A stretch of DNA of 64,000 nucleotides from Eutreptiella sp. 'Long Island Sound 2002' (GCA_964036045.1 OZ038383.1:112069241-112133240); one strand, 5' to 3'; shown: positions 32,885 through 44,556, counted from the stretch's first letter. Numbers and translations: made by a program. Notes: generated by a model not told the origin, from the letters alone.

Positions 32885-33300
32885 GTGCACGCACGCATTG
32901 TGCACGCTGCACGCCCGCATTGTGCAAACTGCACGCACGCACTGTGCACGCTGCACGCCCGCATTGTGCAAACTGGACGCACGCACTGTGCACACTGCAC
33001 GCACGCACTGTGCACACTGCACGCACGTATTGTGCAAACTGCACGCATGCGTTGTGCACGCTGCACACACGCATTGTGCACACTGCACGCACGCATTGTG
33101 CATGCTACACGCACGCATTGTGCACGCTGCACGCACGCATTGTACACACTGCACGCACTCATCGTCGCCCGCATTGTGCACACTGCACGCACACACTGTG
33201 AACATTTGCACTGTGCGCATGCACGCATTCCGCACACTTCACACACGCACTGTGAACATGCGCACTGTGCACACCGTACGCATGCACTGTGCACACTGCA
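32885..33300. repeat. 22-bp GCAC/TGCA minisatellite
   Basis: CATTGTGCACGCTGCACG-type units recur every 22 bp (32896, 32918, 32940 and so on) with alternating CGC/ACA and CATTG/CACTG variants. The array is open in frames on both strands, giving Cys/His/Ala-rich conceptual repeats that are not credible proteins. It lies just downstream of the last exon of the permease fragment. Confidence 0.9.
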
Positions 33301-33899
33301 CCGTCTTTTGGCAGGACCTCTGTATTTACTGATTTTTGTTGGCCATACCTGGGAACATTCTCTATGGGGCATCCGTTCTGGCCTACTCCATGGAGGCCTC
33401 CTGGATCTGAAAACAAATCCCACTCCTATTGGGGAGCATGGAGACCGTGGTCTTTAATTTAATTCTGGTGTTTCAGATCATCTTGTTTGGCAAGCCGTCG
33501 AGCAAACCTCTGCTAGCCAGTGCATACAGTCCAATGCAGTATGAGTATTGGCCTTGGGTGCAGGAATGCTGTGCTCCTTGGAGGAGGGAGGGACCCCATG
33601 GGGCAAATGCATTACTCAGTGCAGGCACTGCTCAGTGCACAATTTGGCCCAGAATTTCATGCTCAAGTTGTTGCTCTTTCCAAATGTCCTCAAATGATCA
33701 GTCAACATGTGCGGACCATGGTGCACACAGGGATGGATGCAGGTTCTGTATTTCTCAAGGTGGTCCCCTTCTCCACAAGGAAGACGTCTTGGGCATCATT
33801 TGTTGCGTTTGAAAAAAAGATTATCCCTAGCCCCCTCCCCCCATATTTCAGGCTGTACCATGGGTCCAAAATGTTGCCTTTGCCCCCTGAACAACAGGT
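33301..33899 (+). other. Possible exon region, unrecognised
   Basis: A CTTTTGGCAG acceptor-like site (about 33315) and TGGTGTTTCAG (about 33476) precede moderately coding-like sequence. The frame through 33640-33830 reads smoothly (for example FHAQVVALSKCPQMISQHVR) and then enters the next satellite. No family is recognised; it may be another captured exon. Confidence 0.25.
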
Positions 33900-35775
33900 C
33901 AGGGACCCCCCTCCCCTATTTTGAGGGTGCTGGATGCGAAAAAAGAGATTGTAGGGACACACAGATCGTGACTCACACAATTTGCAACATCCGTATGCAC
34001 CAAAATCTGCCGTTTTTCCATGAAAAAACGGCCAAAAATGGCCGTTTTTCGGTCAAAAATTGAGTTTGTTGGCCTCAGACAAGCAGTTGAAGACACCCCC
34101 CCTATTTTGAGGGTGCTGGATGTGAAAAAGCAAGTTGTAGTCACACACAGGTCACGAAAACACAATTTACAGCATCCGTATGCACCAAAATTTGCCATTT
34201 TTCATGAAAAAAACGGCCAACAATGGCCATTTTTTGGTCAAAAGTTGGGATTTTTGGGCTCTCCCCTGTTTTGAGGGTGCTGGATGCGAAAAAGCAGATT
34301 GTAGGGACACACAGATCACGCAAACACAATTTACAGCATCCGTACGCACCGAAATATGCCATTTTTCATGAAAACCGGCCAAAAATGGCGCTTTTTTTGT
34401 CAAATATTGATTTTTTGGCTTTGTACAAGCAGTTGAAGGATCCCCCCCCCCCTATTTTGAGGGTGCTGGATGCAAAAAAGCAAGTTGTGGTCACACAAAG
34501 ATCACGAAAACACATTTTGTAGCATCCGTATGCACCACAATTTGCCGTTTCTCATGGAAAAAACGGCTAAAAATGGCCATTTTTTGGTCAAAAAATGATT
34601 TTTTTTGGCCTCAGACAAGCGGTTGAAGACTGCCCCCCTATTTTGAGGGTGCTGGATGCGAAAAAGCAGATTGTGGGGACACACAGATCACGCAAACACA
34701 ATTTACAGCATCCGTATGCACCAAAATTTGCCGTTTTTCATGAAAAAACGGCCAACAATGGCCATTTTTTGGTCAAAAGTTGGGATTTTTGGGCTCTTCC
34801 CTATTTTGAGGGCGCTGGATGCGAAAAAGCAGATTGTAGGGACACACAGATCACGCAAACACAATTTACAGCATCCGTACGCACCAAAATATGCCATTTT
34901 TCATGAAAACCGGCCAAAAATGGCCGTTTTTTTGTCAAATATTGATTTTTTGGCTTTGTACAAGCAGTTGAAGGACCCCCCCCCCCTATTTTGAGGGTGC
35001 TGGATGCAAAAAAGCAAGTTGTGGTCACACAAAGATCACGAAAACACATTTTGTCGCATCCGTATGCACCACAATTTGCCATTTATCATGGAAAAAACGG
35101 CTAAAAATGGCCATTTCTTGGTCAAAAAATGTTTTTTTTTGGCCTCAGACAAGCGGTTGAAGACTGCCCCCCTATTTTGAGGGTGCTGGATACGAAAAAG
35201 CAGATTTTAGGGACACACAGATCACGCAAACACAATTTATAGCATCCGTACGCACCAAAATTTGCCGTTTTTCACGAAAAAAAACGGCCACAAATGGCCC
35301 TTTTCTGGTCACATATTGATTTTTTTTGGCTTCGTACAAGCAGTTGAAGGACCCCCCCCCTATTTTGAGGGTGCTGGATGCAAAATAGCAAGTTGTATGC
35401 ACGCACGGACTACGAAAGCACAATCTACAGCATCTGTATGCACCAAAATTTGCTATTTTTCATGGAAAAACTGCCAAAAATGGCCGTTTCTTGGTCAAAA
35501 ATTGAGTATTTTGGCCTCAGACAGGCAGTTGCAGAGCCCCCCCCCCCCATTTTGAGGGTGCTGGATGCAAAAAAGCATGCTGTGTGGACACACCGATTGC
35601 CCAAACACAATTTACAGCATTCTTATGCCACAAAATCTGCCATTTTTCAACAAAATCGGCGAAAAATAGCCATTTTTTTTATCAAAAATTGTTTGTTTTT
35701 TTTAGCCTGAAACAAGCAGTTGAACCAGCCCCCCTCCCGATTGGAGGGTGCTCGTTGCAAAAAAGCGAAATACGC
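33900..35775. repeat. 187-bp satellite with a three-unit higher-order period of about 535 bp
   Basis: CCTATTTTGAGGGTGCTGGA recurs at about 33914, 34101, 34264, 34451, 34636, 34799, 34984, 35171, 35359 and 35547. Spacing is 185-188 bp except for two 163-bp units with the same 24-bp deletion. The order 163/187/185 repeats once (34101-34636, 34636-35171), giving a ~535-bp higher-order unit. Each unit has an internal hairpin-like AAAAACGGCCA/TGGCCATTTTT element. Confidence 0.92.
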
Positions 35776-35958
35776 CAAAGAACTACATAAAATATGATAG
35801 TATGTGCATAAGAATGGGATGAGCGATGAACATTTGAGGTGTTTTTGGCCCTATTTTGCACCGTTTGTGGTCCGTTTCCATATGGTTCATAGGTAGGCTT
35901 TTGCGTGCCTATCACCGTACACACACATGTTTGGGGCTTAGGTTGTTATTTTTGGGGA
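35776..35958. repeat. Detached unit of the 190-bp satellite
   Basis: From AACTACATAAAATATGATAG to TTTGGGGCTTAGGTTGTTAT this matches the subtype with GCGTGCCTATCACCG at 27740-27920, 6 kb away inside the same element. Confidence 0.85.
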
Positions 35959-36458
35959 ACAATGGGGTAGGAGGAACCCCCCCCCCCCCTGCTATTCGGG
36001 GTATAATTAAAACCAAAGGTTACTTTTGGTCTTTTTGGGTACAAAACCTATCTTCATGTTTTTTCGTGCCTATATTATAGTATACAGGTACACCGGTGTG
36101 CAGCACTGTTCTGCTGCACCACCCCAGAGCAGACAAAAATACTCCAAAATAGGCCGAATTCCAGGGTTTTTGATGGTTTGGGAGAAAGCTCGGGTGGGAG
36201 GAACCCCCCCATCCCTATTTTGGGGCCAGAGAATCCAAAGAAAATTGGAATTTCTGTCGAAAATCCTCTATAGGCAGGTACACTGGTGTGCAGCACTGTT
36301 CTGCAGGACCAGCCCAGAGCAGGCAAAAATACCCCAAAATAGGCCAAATTTCAGGGTTTTTAATTTTTTGGACAAAATTCGGGTAGGTGGACCCCCCCCC
36401 CCTATTTTGGGGCCGTAGAAACCAAAAAAATAGGTCATTTCTCGCGAAAAACCCCTTT
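35959..36458. repeat. Third ~190-bp tandem repeat, about 2.5 units
   Basis: GGTGTGCAGCACTGTTCTGC occurs at about 36095 and 36286, 191 bp apart. C-runs followed by CTATTTTGGGGCC and an A-rich stretch recur at about 36203 and 36391, with a divergent copy near 35980. It abuts the right inverted repeat of element B. Confidence 0.75.
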
Positions 36459-36476
36459 CTGCTAAAATCATAGGTG
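36459..36476 (-). repeat. Right terminal inverted repeat of element B
   Basis: CTGCTAAAATCATAGGTG, the perfect inverse of 27119-27136, followed by the duplicated GA (36477-36478) and the satellite. Confidence 0.8.
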
Positions 36477-39046
36477 GAAGGGCCCCATGCAATAAAGTGG
36501 TGCCCATTGAAGGGCCCCATGCAATAACGTGGTGCCCATTGAAGGACCTGACGCAATAAAGTGGCGCCCGTCAAAGGGCCCCATGCAATAAAGTGGCGCC
36601 CGTTGAAGGGCCCCATGCAATAAACTGGCGCCCATTGAAGGGCCCCATGCAAGAAAATGCCGCCCATTGAAGGGCCCCATGCAAAAAATTGGCGCCCATT
36701 GAAGGGCCCCATGCAATAGAGTGGTGCCCATTGAAGGGCCCCATGCAATAAAGTGGTGCCGATTGAAGGACCCCATGCAATAAAGTGGCGCCCATTGAAG
36801 GGCCCCATGCAGGAAGGTGGTGCCCATTGAAGGGCCCCATGCAATAAAATGGCGCCCATTGAAGGGCCCCATGCAAGAAAATGGTGCCCATTGAAGGGCC
36901 CCATGCAATAAAGTGGCGCCCATTGAAGAGCCCCATGCAATAAAGTGGTGCCCATTGAAGGGCCCCATGCAATAAAGCGGTGCCCATTGAAGGGCCCCAT
37001 GCAATGCAGTGGTGCCCATTGAAGGGCCCCATGCAAAAGAGTGGCGCCCATTGAAGGGCCCCATGCAATAAAGTGGCGCCCATTGAAGAGCCCCATGCAA
37101 TGAAGTGGCGCCCGTTGAAGGGCCCCATGCAATATAGTGGCGCCCGTTGAATGGCCCCATGCAATAGAGTGGCGCCCATTGAAGAGCCCCATGCAATAAA
37201 ATGGCGCCCATTGAAAGGCCCCATGCAATAAACTGGCGCCCATTGAAGGGCCCCATGCAATAAAGTGGTGCCCATTGAAGGGCCTCATTCAATAAAGTGG
37301 TGCCCATTGAAGGGCCCCATGCAATAAGGTGGCGCCCGTTGAAGGGCCCCATGCAATAAAGTGGTGCCCATTAAAGGGCCCCATGCAATAAACTGGCGCC
37401 CATTGAAGGGCCCCATGCAATAAAGTGGTGCCCATTGAAGGGCCCCATGCAATAAAGTGGTGCCCATTGAAGGGCCCCATGCAATAAAGTGGCGCCCATT
37501 GAAGGGCCCCATGCAAAAAGGTGGTGCCCATTGAAGGGCCCCATGCAATAAAGTGGTGCCCATTGAAGGGCCCCATGCAATAGAGTGGTGCCCATTGAAG
37601 GGCCCCATGCAATAAAGTGGCGCCCGTTGAAGGGTCCCATGCAATAAAGTGGTGCCCATTGAAGGGCCCCATGCAATTAAGTGGCGCCCATTGAAGGGCC
37701 CCATGCAATAAAGTGGCGCCCATTGAAGGGCCCGATGCAATAAGGTGGTGCCCATTGAAGGGCCCCATGCAATAAAGTGGCGCCCATTGAAGGGCCCCAT
37801 GCAATAAAGTGGTGCCCATTGAAGGGCCCCATGCAATAAAGTGGTGCCCATTCAGGGCCCCATGCAATAAAGTGGCGCCCATTGAAGGGCCCCATGCAAT
37901 AGAGTGGCGCCCATTGAAGAGCCCCATGCAATAAAGTGGCGCCCGTTGAAGGGCCCCATGCAATAAAGTGGCGCCCATTGAAGGGCCCCATGCAATATAT
38001 TGGCGCCCATTGAAGAGCCCCATGCAATCAGGTGGTGCCCATTGGAGGGCCCCATGCAATAAAGTCGCGCCCATTGAAGGGCCCCATGCAATAAAGTGGC
38101 GCCCGTTGAAGGGCCCCATGCAATAAAGTGGTGCCCATTGAAGGGCCCCATGCAATAGAGTGGCGCCCACTGAAGGGCCCCATGCAATAAAGTCGTGCCC
38201 ATTGGAGGGCCCCATGCAAAAAAGTGGCGCCGATTGAAGGGCCCCATGCAATAAAGTGGTGCCCATTGAAGGGCCCCATGCAATAAAGTGGTGCCCATTG
38301 AAGGGCCCCATGCAATAATGTGGTGCCCATTGAAGGGCCTGATGCAATAAAGTGGCGCCCGTTGAAGGGCCCCATGCAATCAAGTGGTGCCCATTGGAGG
38401 GCCCCATGCAATAAAGTCGCGCCCATTGAAGGGCCCCATGCAATAAAGTGGCGCCCGTTGAAGGGCCCCATGCAATAAAGTGGTGCCCATTGAAGGGCCC
38501 CATGCAAAAGAGTGGCGCCCACTGAAGGGCCCCATGCAATAAAGTCGTGCCCATTGGAGGGCCCCATGCAAAAAAGTGGCGCCCATTGAAGGGCCCCATG
38601 CAATAAAGTGGTGCCCATTGAAGGGCCCCATGCAATAAAGTGGTGCCCATTGAAGGGCCCCATGCAATAACGTGGTGCCCATTGAAGGGCCTGATGCAAT
38701 AAAGTGGCGCCCGTTGAAGGGCCCCATGCAATAAAGTGGCGCCCATTGAAGGGCACCGTGCAATAAAGTGGTGCCCATTGAAGGGCCCCATGCAATAAAG
38801 TGGTGCCCATTGAAGGGCCCCTTGCAATATAGTGGTGCCCATGGAAGGGCCCCATGCAATAAAGTGGCGCCCATTGAAGGGCCCCATGCAATAAAGTTGT
38901 GCCCATTGAAGGGCCCCATGCAATAAAGTGGCGCCCGTTGAAGGGCCCCATGCAATAAAGTGCTGCCAATTGAAGAGCCCCATGCAATAAAGCGGTGCCC
39001 ATTGAAATGCCCCATGCAGGAAAGTGGCGCCCATTGAAGGGCCCCA
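36477..39046. repeat. 32-bp satellite, block 3 (about 80 units)
   Basis: Continuation of blocks 1 and 2 after element B, in correct unit phase. It carries the same rare unit variants as block 2 (AGGACCTGA at 36543, GGCCTCATTC at about 37281). It ends at GGGCCCCAT, where the next satellite begins without a transition. Confidence 0.97.
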
Positions 39047-42000
39047 TCCTACATTAGGAGGGAGGAGGGAGGTGACACTTGAAGGCTACACATCGCTGTT
39101 TCTGTCGCAAATGACCCTAGTTCCGGGTAAAATTGACAGCAAGTGGGTGACATACCAAAACCCGCACCCTGTTTTTTTCCTCCAAGGAAAAAATCCTAAA
39201 AGTGACCGATTTATAACAGTTGACAGTGTTACAAAACTTTTTTCAAAGTGAAAAAAACAGGGTGCGGCTTTCCATCATGCGTATAAGGCTGCTTCGTGTG
39301 CGCCTCCTGTTATACTAAGGTTAGGTTTAGGGTGTCTCCCTCCGGAAGTGTGACCTCAGACGGGGGTAACCTACATTAGGAGGGAGGAGGGAGGTGACAC
39401 TTGAAGGCTACACATCGCTGTTCCTGTCACAAATGACCCTGATTTTGGAGTAAAATTGACAGCAAGTGGGTGACATACCAAAACCTGCACCCTGTTTTTT
39501 TCATCCAAGGTATAAATCATAACTGTAACCGATTTATAACAGTTGACAGAGTTACAAAACTTTTTTCAAAGTGAAAAAAACAGGGTGCGGCTTTCCATCA
39601 TGCGTATAAGGCTGCTTCGTGTGCGCCTCCTGTTATACTAGGGTTAGGGTTTGGGTGTCTCCCTCCGGAAGGGTGACCTCGGCCGGGGGTAAACTAGATT
39701 AGGAGGGAGGAGGGAGGTGACATTTGAAGGCTACACATCGCTGTTCCTGTCACAAATGACCCTGATTTTGAGGTAAAAATGACAGCAAGTGGGTGACATA
39801 CCAAAGCCTGGCACCACCAGGCACCACCAGGCACCTCAGGCGGGGGTAACCTAGATTAGGAGGGAGGAGGGAGGTGACAGTTGAAGGCTACACATCGCTG
39901 TTCCTGTCACAAATGACCCTGATTAGGGGGTAAAATTGACAGCAAGTGGGTGACATACTAAAACCCGCGCCCTGTTTTTTTTCATCCAAGGAAAAAAATC
40001 ATAACAGTGACCGATTTATAACAGTTGACAGAGTTACAAAACTCTTTTCAAAGTGAAAAAAACAGGGTGCGGCTTTCCATCATGCGTATAAGGCTGCTAC
40101 GTGTGCGCCTCCTGTTATACTAGGGTTAGGGTTAGGGTGTCTCCCTCCAGAAGTGTGACCTCGGCCGGGGGTAACGTAGATTAGGAGGGAGCAGGGAGGT
40201 GACACTTGAAGGCTACACATCGCTGTTCCTGTCACAAATGACCCTGATTTTGGGGTAAAATTGACAGCAAGTGGGTGACATACCAAAACCCGCGCCCTGT
40301 TTTTTTTCATCCAAGGAAAAAAATCATAACAGTAACCGATTTATAACAGTTGACAGAGTTACAAAACTTTTTTCAAAGTGAAAAAAACAGGGTGCGGCTT
40401 TCCATCATGCGTATAAGGCTGCTTCGTGTGCGCCTCCTGTTATACTAGGGTTAGGGTTGGGGTGTCTCCCTCCAGAAGGGTGACCTCGGCCGGGGGTAAA
40501 CTAGATTAGGAGGCGGGAGGGAGGTGACAGTTGAAGGCTACACATCGCTGTTCCTGTCACAAATGACCCTGATTTCGAGGTAAAGTGACAGCCAGTGGGT
40601 GACATACCAAAGCCTGGCACCACCAGGCACCACCAGGCACCTCAGGCGGGGGTAACCTAGATTAGGGGGGAGGAGGGAGGTGACACTTGAAGGCTACACA
40701 TCGCTGTTCCTGTCACAAATGACCCTGATTAGGGGGTAAAACTGACAGCAAGTGGGTGACATACCAAAACCCGCACCCTGTTTTTTTTCATCCAAGGAAA
40801 AAAATCATAACAGTGACCGATTTATAACAGTTGACCGAGTTACAAAACTCTTTTCAAAGTGAAAAAAACAGGGTGCGGCTTTCCATCATGCGTATAAGGC
40901 TGCTTCGTGTGCGCCTCCTGTTATACTAGGGTTGAGGTTAGGGTGTCTCCCTCCGGAAGTGTGACTTCGGCCGGGGGTAACCTACATTAGCCGGGAGGGC
41001 GGAGGTGACATTTGAAGGCTACACATCCCTTTTCCTGTCACAAATGACCCTGATCTCGAGGTAAAAATGATAGCAAGTGGGTGACAAACAAAAACCTGGC
41101 ACCACCAGGCACCACCAGGCACCTCGGGGGGGTGTAACCTAGATTAAGAGGGAGGAGGGAGGTGACACTTGAAGGCTACACATCGCTGTTCCTGTCACAA
41201 ATGACCCTGATTTTGGGGTAAAATTGACACCAAGTGGGTGACATACCAAAACCCGCACCCTGTTTTTTTCATCCAAGGAAAAAAATCATAACAGTAACCG
41301 ATTTATAACAGTTGACAGAGTTACAAAACTTTTTTCAAAGTGAAAAAAACAGGGTGCGGCTTTCCATCATGCGTATAAGGCTGCTTCGTGTGCGCCTCCT
41401 GTTATACTAGGGTTAGGGTTAGGGTGTCTCCCTCCGGAAGTGTGACTTCGGCCGGGGGTAACCTAGATTAGCAGGGAGGGGGGAGGCGACACTTGAAGGC
41501 TACACATCCCTTTTCCTGTCACAAATGACCCTGATTTCGAGGTAAAAATGATAGCAAGTGGGTGACAAACAAAAACCTGGCACCACCAGGCACCACCAGG
41601 CACCTCGGGGGGGTGTAACCTAGATTAAGAGGGAGGAGGGAGGTGACACTTGAAGGCTACACATCGCTGTTCCTGTCACAAATGACCCTGATTTTGGGGT
41701 AAAATTGACACCAAGTGGGTGACATACCAAAACCTGCACCCTGTTTTTTTCATCCAAGGAAAAAAATCATAACAGTAACCCATTTATAACAGTTGACAGA
41801 GTTACAAAACTTTTTTCGAAGTGAAAAAAACAGGGTGCGGCTTTCCATCATGCGTATAAGGCTGATTCGTGTGCGCCTCCTGTTATACTAGGGTTAGGGT
41901 TAGGGTGTCTCCCTCCGGAAGTGTGACTTCGGCCGGGGGTAACCTACATTAGGAGGGAGGGGGGAGGTGACACTTGAAGGCTACACATCCCTTTTCCTGT

Positions 42001-42778
42001 CACAACTGACCCTGATTTGGAGGTAAAAATGGCAGCAAGTGGGTGACATACCAAAAGCTAGCACCACCAGGCACCATCATGCACCTCGAGCGGGGGTAAC
42101 CTAGATTAGGAGGGAGGAGGGAGGTGACACTTGAAGGCTACACATCGCTGTTCCTGTCACAAATGACCCTGATTTTGGGGTAAAATTGACACCAAGTGGG
42201 TGACATACCAAAACCCGCACCCTGTTTTTTTCATCCAAGGAAAAAAATCATAACAATAACCGATTTATAACAGTTGACAGAGTTACAAAACTTTTTTCAA
42301 AGTGAAAAAAACAGGGTGCGGCTTTCCATCATGCGTATAAGGCTGCTTCGTGTGCGCCTCCTGTTATACTAGGGTTGAGGTTAGGGTGTCTCCCTCCGGA
42401 AGTGTGACCTCGGCCGGGGGTAACCTAGACTAGGAGGGAGGGGGGAGGTGCCACTTGAAAGCTACACATCCCTTTTCCTGTCACAAATGACCCTGATTTT
42501 GAGGTAAAAATGACAGCAAGTGGGTGACATACCAAAACCTGGCACCACCAGCCACCACCAGGCACCTCGGGCGGGGGTAACCTAGATTAGGAGGGAGGAG
42601 GGAGGTGACACCTGAAGGCTACACATCGCTGTTCCTGTCACAAATGACCCTGATTTTGGGGTAAAATTGACAGCAAGTGGGTGACATACCAAAACCCGCA
42701 CCCTGTTTTTTTCATCCAAGGAAAAAAATCTTAACAGTAACCGATTTATAACAGTTGACAGAGTCACAAAACTTTTTG
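39047..42778. repeat. Satellite of alternating ~325- and ~155-bp units with telomere-like motifs
   Basis: Units start at ACATTAGG or AGATTAGG followed by GAGGGAGGAGGGAGGTGACA (39049, 39371, 39690, 39847, 40174, 40499, 40657, 40981, 41130, 41459, 41611, 41940, 42099, 42423, 42581). From 40499 on, long (about 325) and short (about 155) units alternate strictly, a ~480-bp higher-order repeat. Long units carry CAGGGTGCGGC and TAGGGTTAGGGTTAGGGT; short ones instead have GGCACCACCAGGCACCACC. The long unit also has an inverted pair, GCACCCTGTTTTTTTC versus GTGAAAAAAACAGGGTGC. No gene. Confidence 0.93.
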
Positions 42779-42837
42779 AAACAACAATTTTGCCCTTTCA
42801 AATATGGAACCCCTTTGATGCACCTGTGGCTGCTGCT

Positions 42838-43160
42838 GCGTCTGTGTTGTTCAGCCACTGTATATAAGTGCTGTTGTGTCTGGGCTCAATAGCCACTGTG
42901 GGCAAGTGCTGTTATGTCTGGGCTCTCTAGCCACTGTGTGTCAGTGCTGTTGTGTCCGGGTTGTCCAGCCACTGTGGGTAAGTGCTATTGTATCTGGGCT
43001 CAGTAGCCACTGTGTGTACGTGTTGTTGTATCTGGTCTCCATAGCCACTGTGTATAAGTGCTGTGGGATGTGGGCTCTATAGCCACTGTGTGAAAGTCAT
43101 GCTGCATCTGGGTTGTTCAGCCACTGTGTATAAGTGCTGTTGTGTCTGGGCTCAATAGCC
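42838..43160. repeat. 38-bp minisatellite, first cluster
   Basis: AGCCACTGTGTGTAAGTGCT plus a GTTGTGTCTGGGCTC variant repeats every 38 bp. The same unit returns at 44565-45065. The two clusters flank the decayed coding region between them. Confidence 0.85.
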
Positions 43161-44164
43161 AGCGGCGGGGACTTTTACGTGCAAACGCTGACACAAACAG
43201 AAATCATCCCAAACTGACAGACACTTCAATCAACCAGCCGACTCTGTGAGCAAAGAGAACCCACACTGTGTCCAAACAATGGAGAACCCTCGCACATTCC
43301 AACAAGCCAACAGCAAAAGTGCAAGAAATTGCACAGGGGATGCAGCTCTACACCAAGTCCATTTGATCTAAAAAAACTACGAAAAAATATGGCCGAAAGC
43401 CATACAGAACATGGTTCACCAAGTCCATCAGGTAGAGGCTGGTCAGTATGTAATAACCGAACGATATGCAAGGAGCAAGAAAATGCAAAATTCGTCGTTG
43501 AGGAGAGGCCGTCTGTATGGAACGTCCGCACAAGTTCTCCCAAAGTCTATACGTGAAATGACGTATGGACCAGCCATTGAGTATGATTTCCAAAACTGTC
43601 AACCACGGCTCATGATGGACCTTGCACGCCTCATGTATGGATGAGACCAAGAAGCGAGGCAAAAGCTGCCAACAATATCACGGCTAGTTGATGAACGGGA
43701 GGCCGTAATGGATGCCGAGAAGAAGTATTTGCAAGATATGGTTGATCGATGGCGGGCAGACCCGCAAGAGCGCCATAGTTCCTCCTCTGCAAACATTTGA
43801 AAACATGGAAGCAGATTTGCAAAGTAGAGAACAAGGAGATTGACCCCTGCTGGTGTATCACACCAGATTTTGTGAAGCAGTGGCTGCTCAGCTGGGTCTT
43901 TAAGCCACGCCACCCACGAGACAGGGAGGGAGCAATCAAGCAAAAAGGCATTGCATCCCCAGCAGATTCTGCCATTGCCACTGGTATCTTTCCCGAAAGC
44001 CAAAAATTCTACATGGATGTGCTGCAGTTTGCAAAGTGTAATGCAAAATATGATTGGATAACACACGTTTGCACTCAAACCAAAAAAGACATCGAGTACA
44101 TGAGGCAATATGAAAGACATTGGAGTTGGAAAAGATCCCCCCAATCTAGTCATGCCACTTGACC
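43161..44164 (+). pseudogene. Decayed coding region with a primase-like NxQP motif, tentative
   Basis: Three adjoining frame pieces look coding. 43411-43644 ends with REMTYGPAIEYDFQNCQPRL. A second frame (about 43645-43796) has LPTISRLVDEREAVMDAEKK. 43797-44162 encodes a further unrecognised 121 residues. The pair of motifs, an acidic-Asn-x-x-Pro strand followed by a P-x-L/I...REAV helix, reminds me of large helicase-primase-like proteins of big DNA viruses and related elements, but I cannot verify this. Stops and frame changes between pieces show decay or unrecognised introns. Confidence 0.3.
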
Positions 44165-44485
44165 CCTAACGGGGGGGCGAAGGGTGGTGGTCAGGGTATC
44201 CTGAGCGGCAAAATTCAAAAGGCTTGTATCTTCCCTGTCTTCCATGTCTTTCATGTCTTTCTCGAGATGACCAAGCAAGAACGGTGTGGGCAATTTCTTG
44301 TTGGGCTTTGCCCCCCCCCCCCCAACAGCTGACTAGCAGATATGGCTGTGTATGATGGATCCATCAGTATGCACAGGCTGTGTGATGCAGCAACAGCCGA
44401 TTTTAGCCTCAGCTCCCGGCCATGCACGTGTCAGCAATCCTTGGTTGTTTCCATGCCCCAATCTTTCACCCTTTGCGCAATTCAA
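44165..44485. other. Spacer, nothing recognised
   Basis: About 320 bases with a C-run (44311-44324) and no supportable gene, before the hairpin and 38-bp repeats. Confidence 0.4.
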
Positions 44486-44556
44486 CCCCTCTCACCGTGA
44501 GACAGGTGCCCATGTGGACCCATCTCACCGTGAGACGGGTACCCATGTGGAGTCTG
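44486..44556. repeat. 33-bp hairpin repeat, two degenerate units
   Basis: Two copies of CTCACCGTGAGAC followed by GGGTACCCATGTGGA or similar, related to the perfect hairpin repeat at 63733-64000. Confidence 0.75.

Larger units (their letters stand above)
27119..36476. mobile_element. Element B: 9.36-kb terminal-inverted-repeat insertion without recognised transposase
   Basis: The left end CACCTATGATTTTAGCAG (27119-27136) is the exact reverse complement of 36459-36476. Both ends abut the 32-bp satellite. The flanks read CCCATTGA on the left and GAAGGGCCCC on the right, so GA is duplicated, and removing the insert and one GA restores a perfect satellite unit. This is the signature of a cut-and-paste-type insertion with a 2-bp duplication. 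The inside holds satellites, tRNA-like copies and a spliced gene fragment; I see no DDE transposase, so it would be non-autonomous or decayed. The family is not identified. Confidence 0.75.

Noticed and set aside
32884-33300. Cys/His-rich zinc-finger-like protein
   Set aside because: The Cys/His pattern comes from a 22-bp minisatellite that is open on both strands; the spacing fits no known finger fold.
6786-39047. Minus-strand proteins of up to 960 residues over the 32-bp arrays
   Set aside because: All three frames give the same 32-residue repeat because the unit has no minus-strand stop. This is a satellite property; no independent sign of translation is visible.
39300-42400. True telomere repeats
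   Set aside because: TTAGGG-like runs are only two to three copies long and embedded at a fixed place in each satellite unit.
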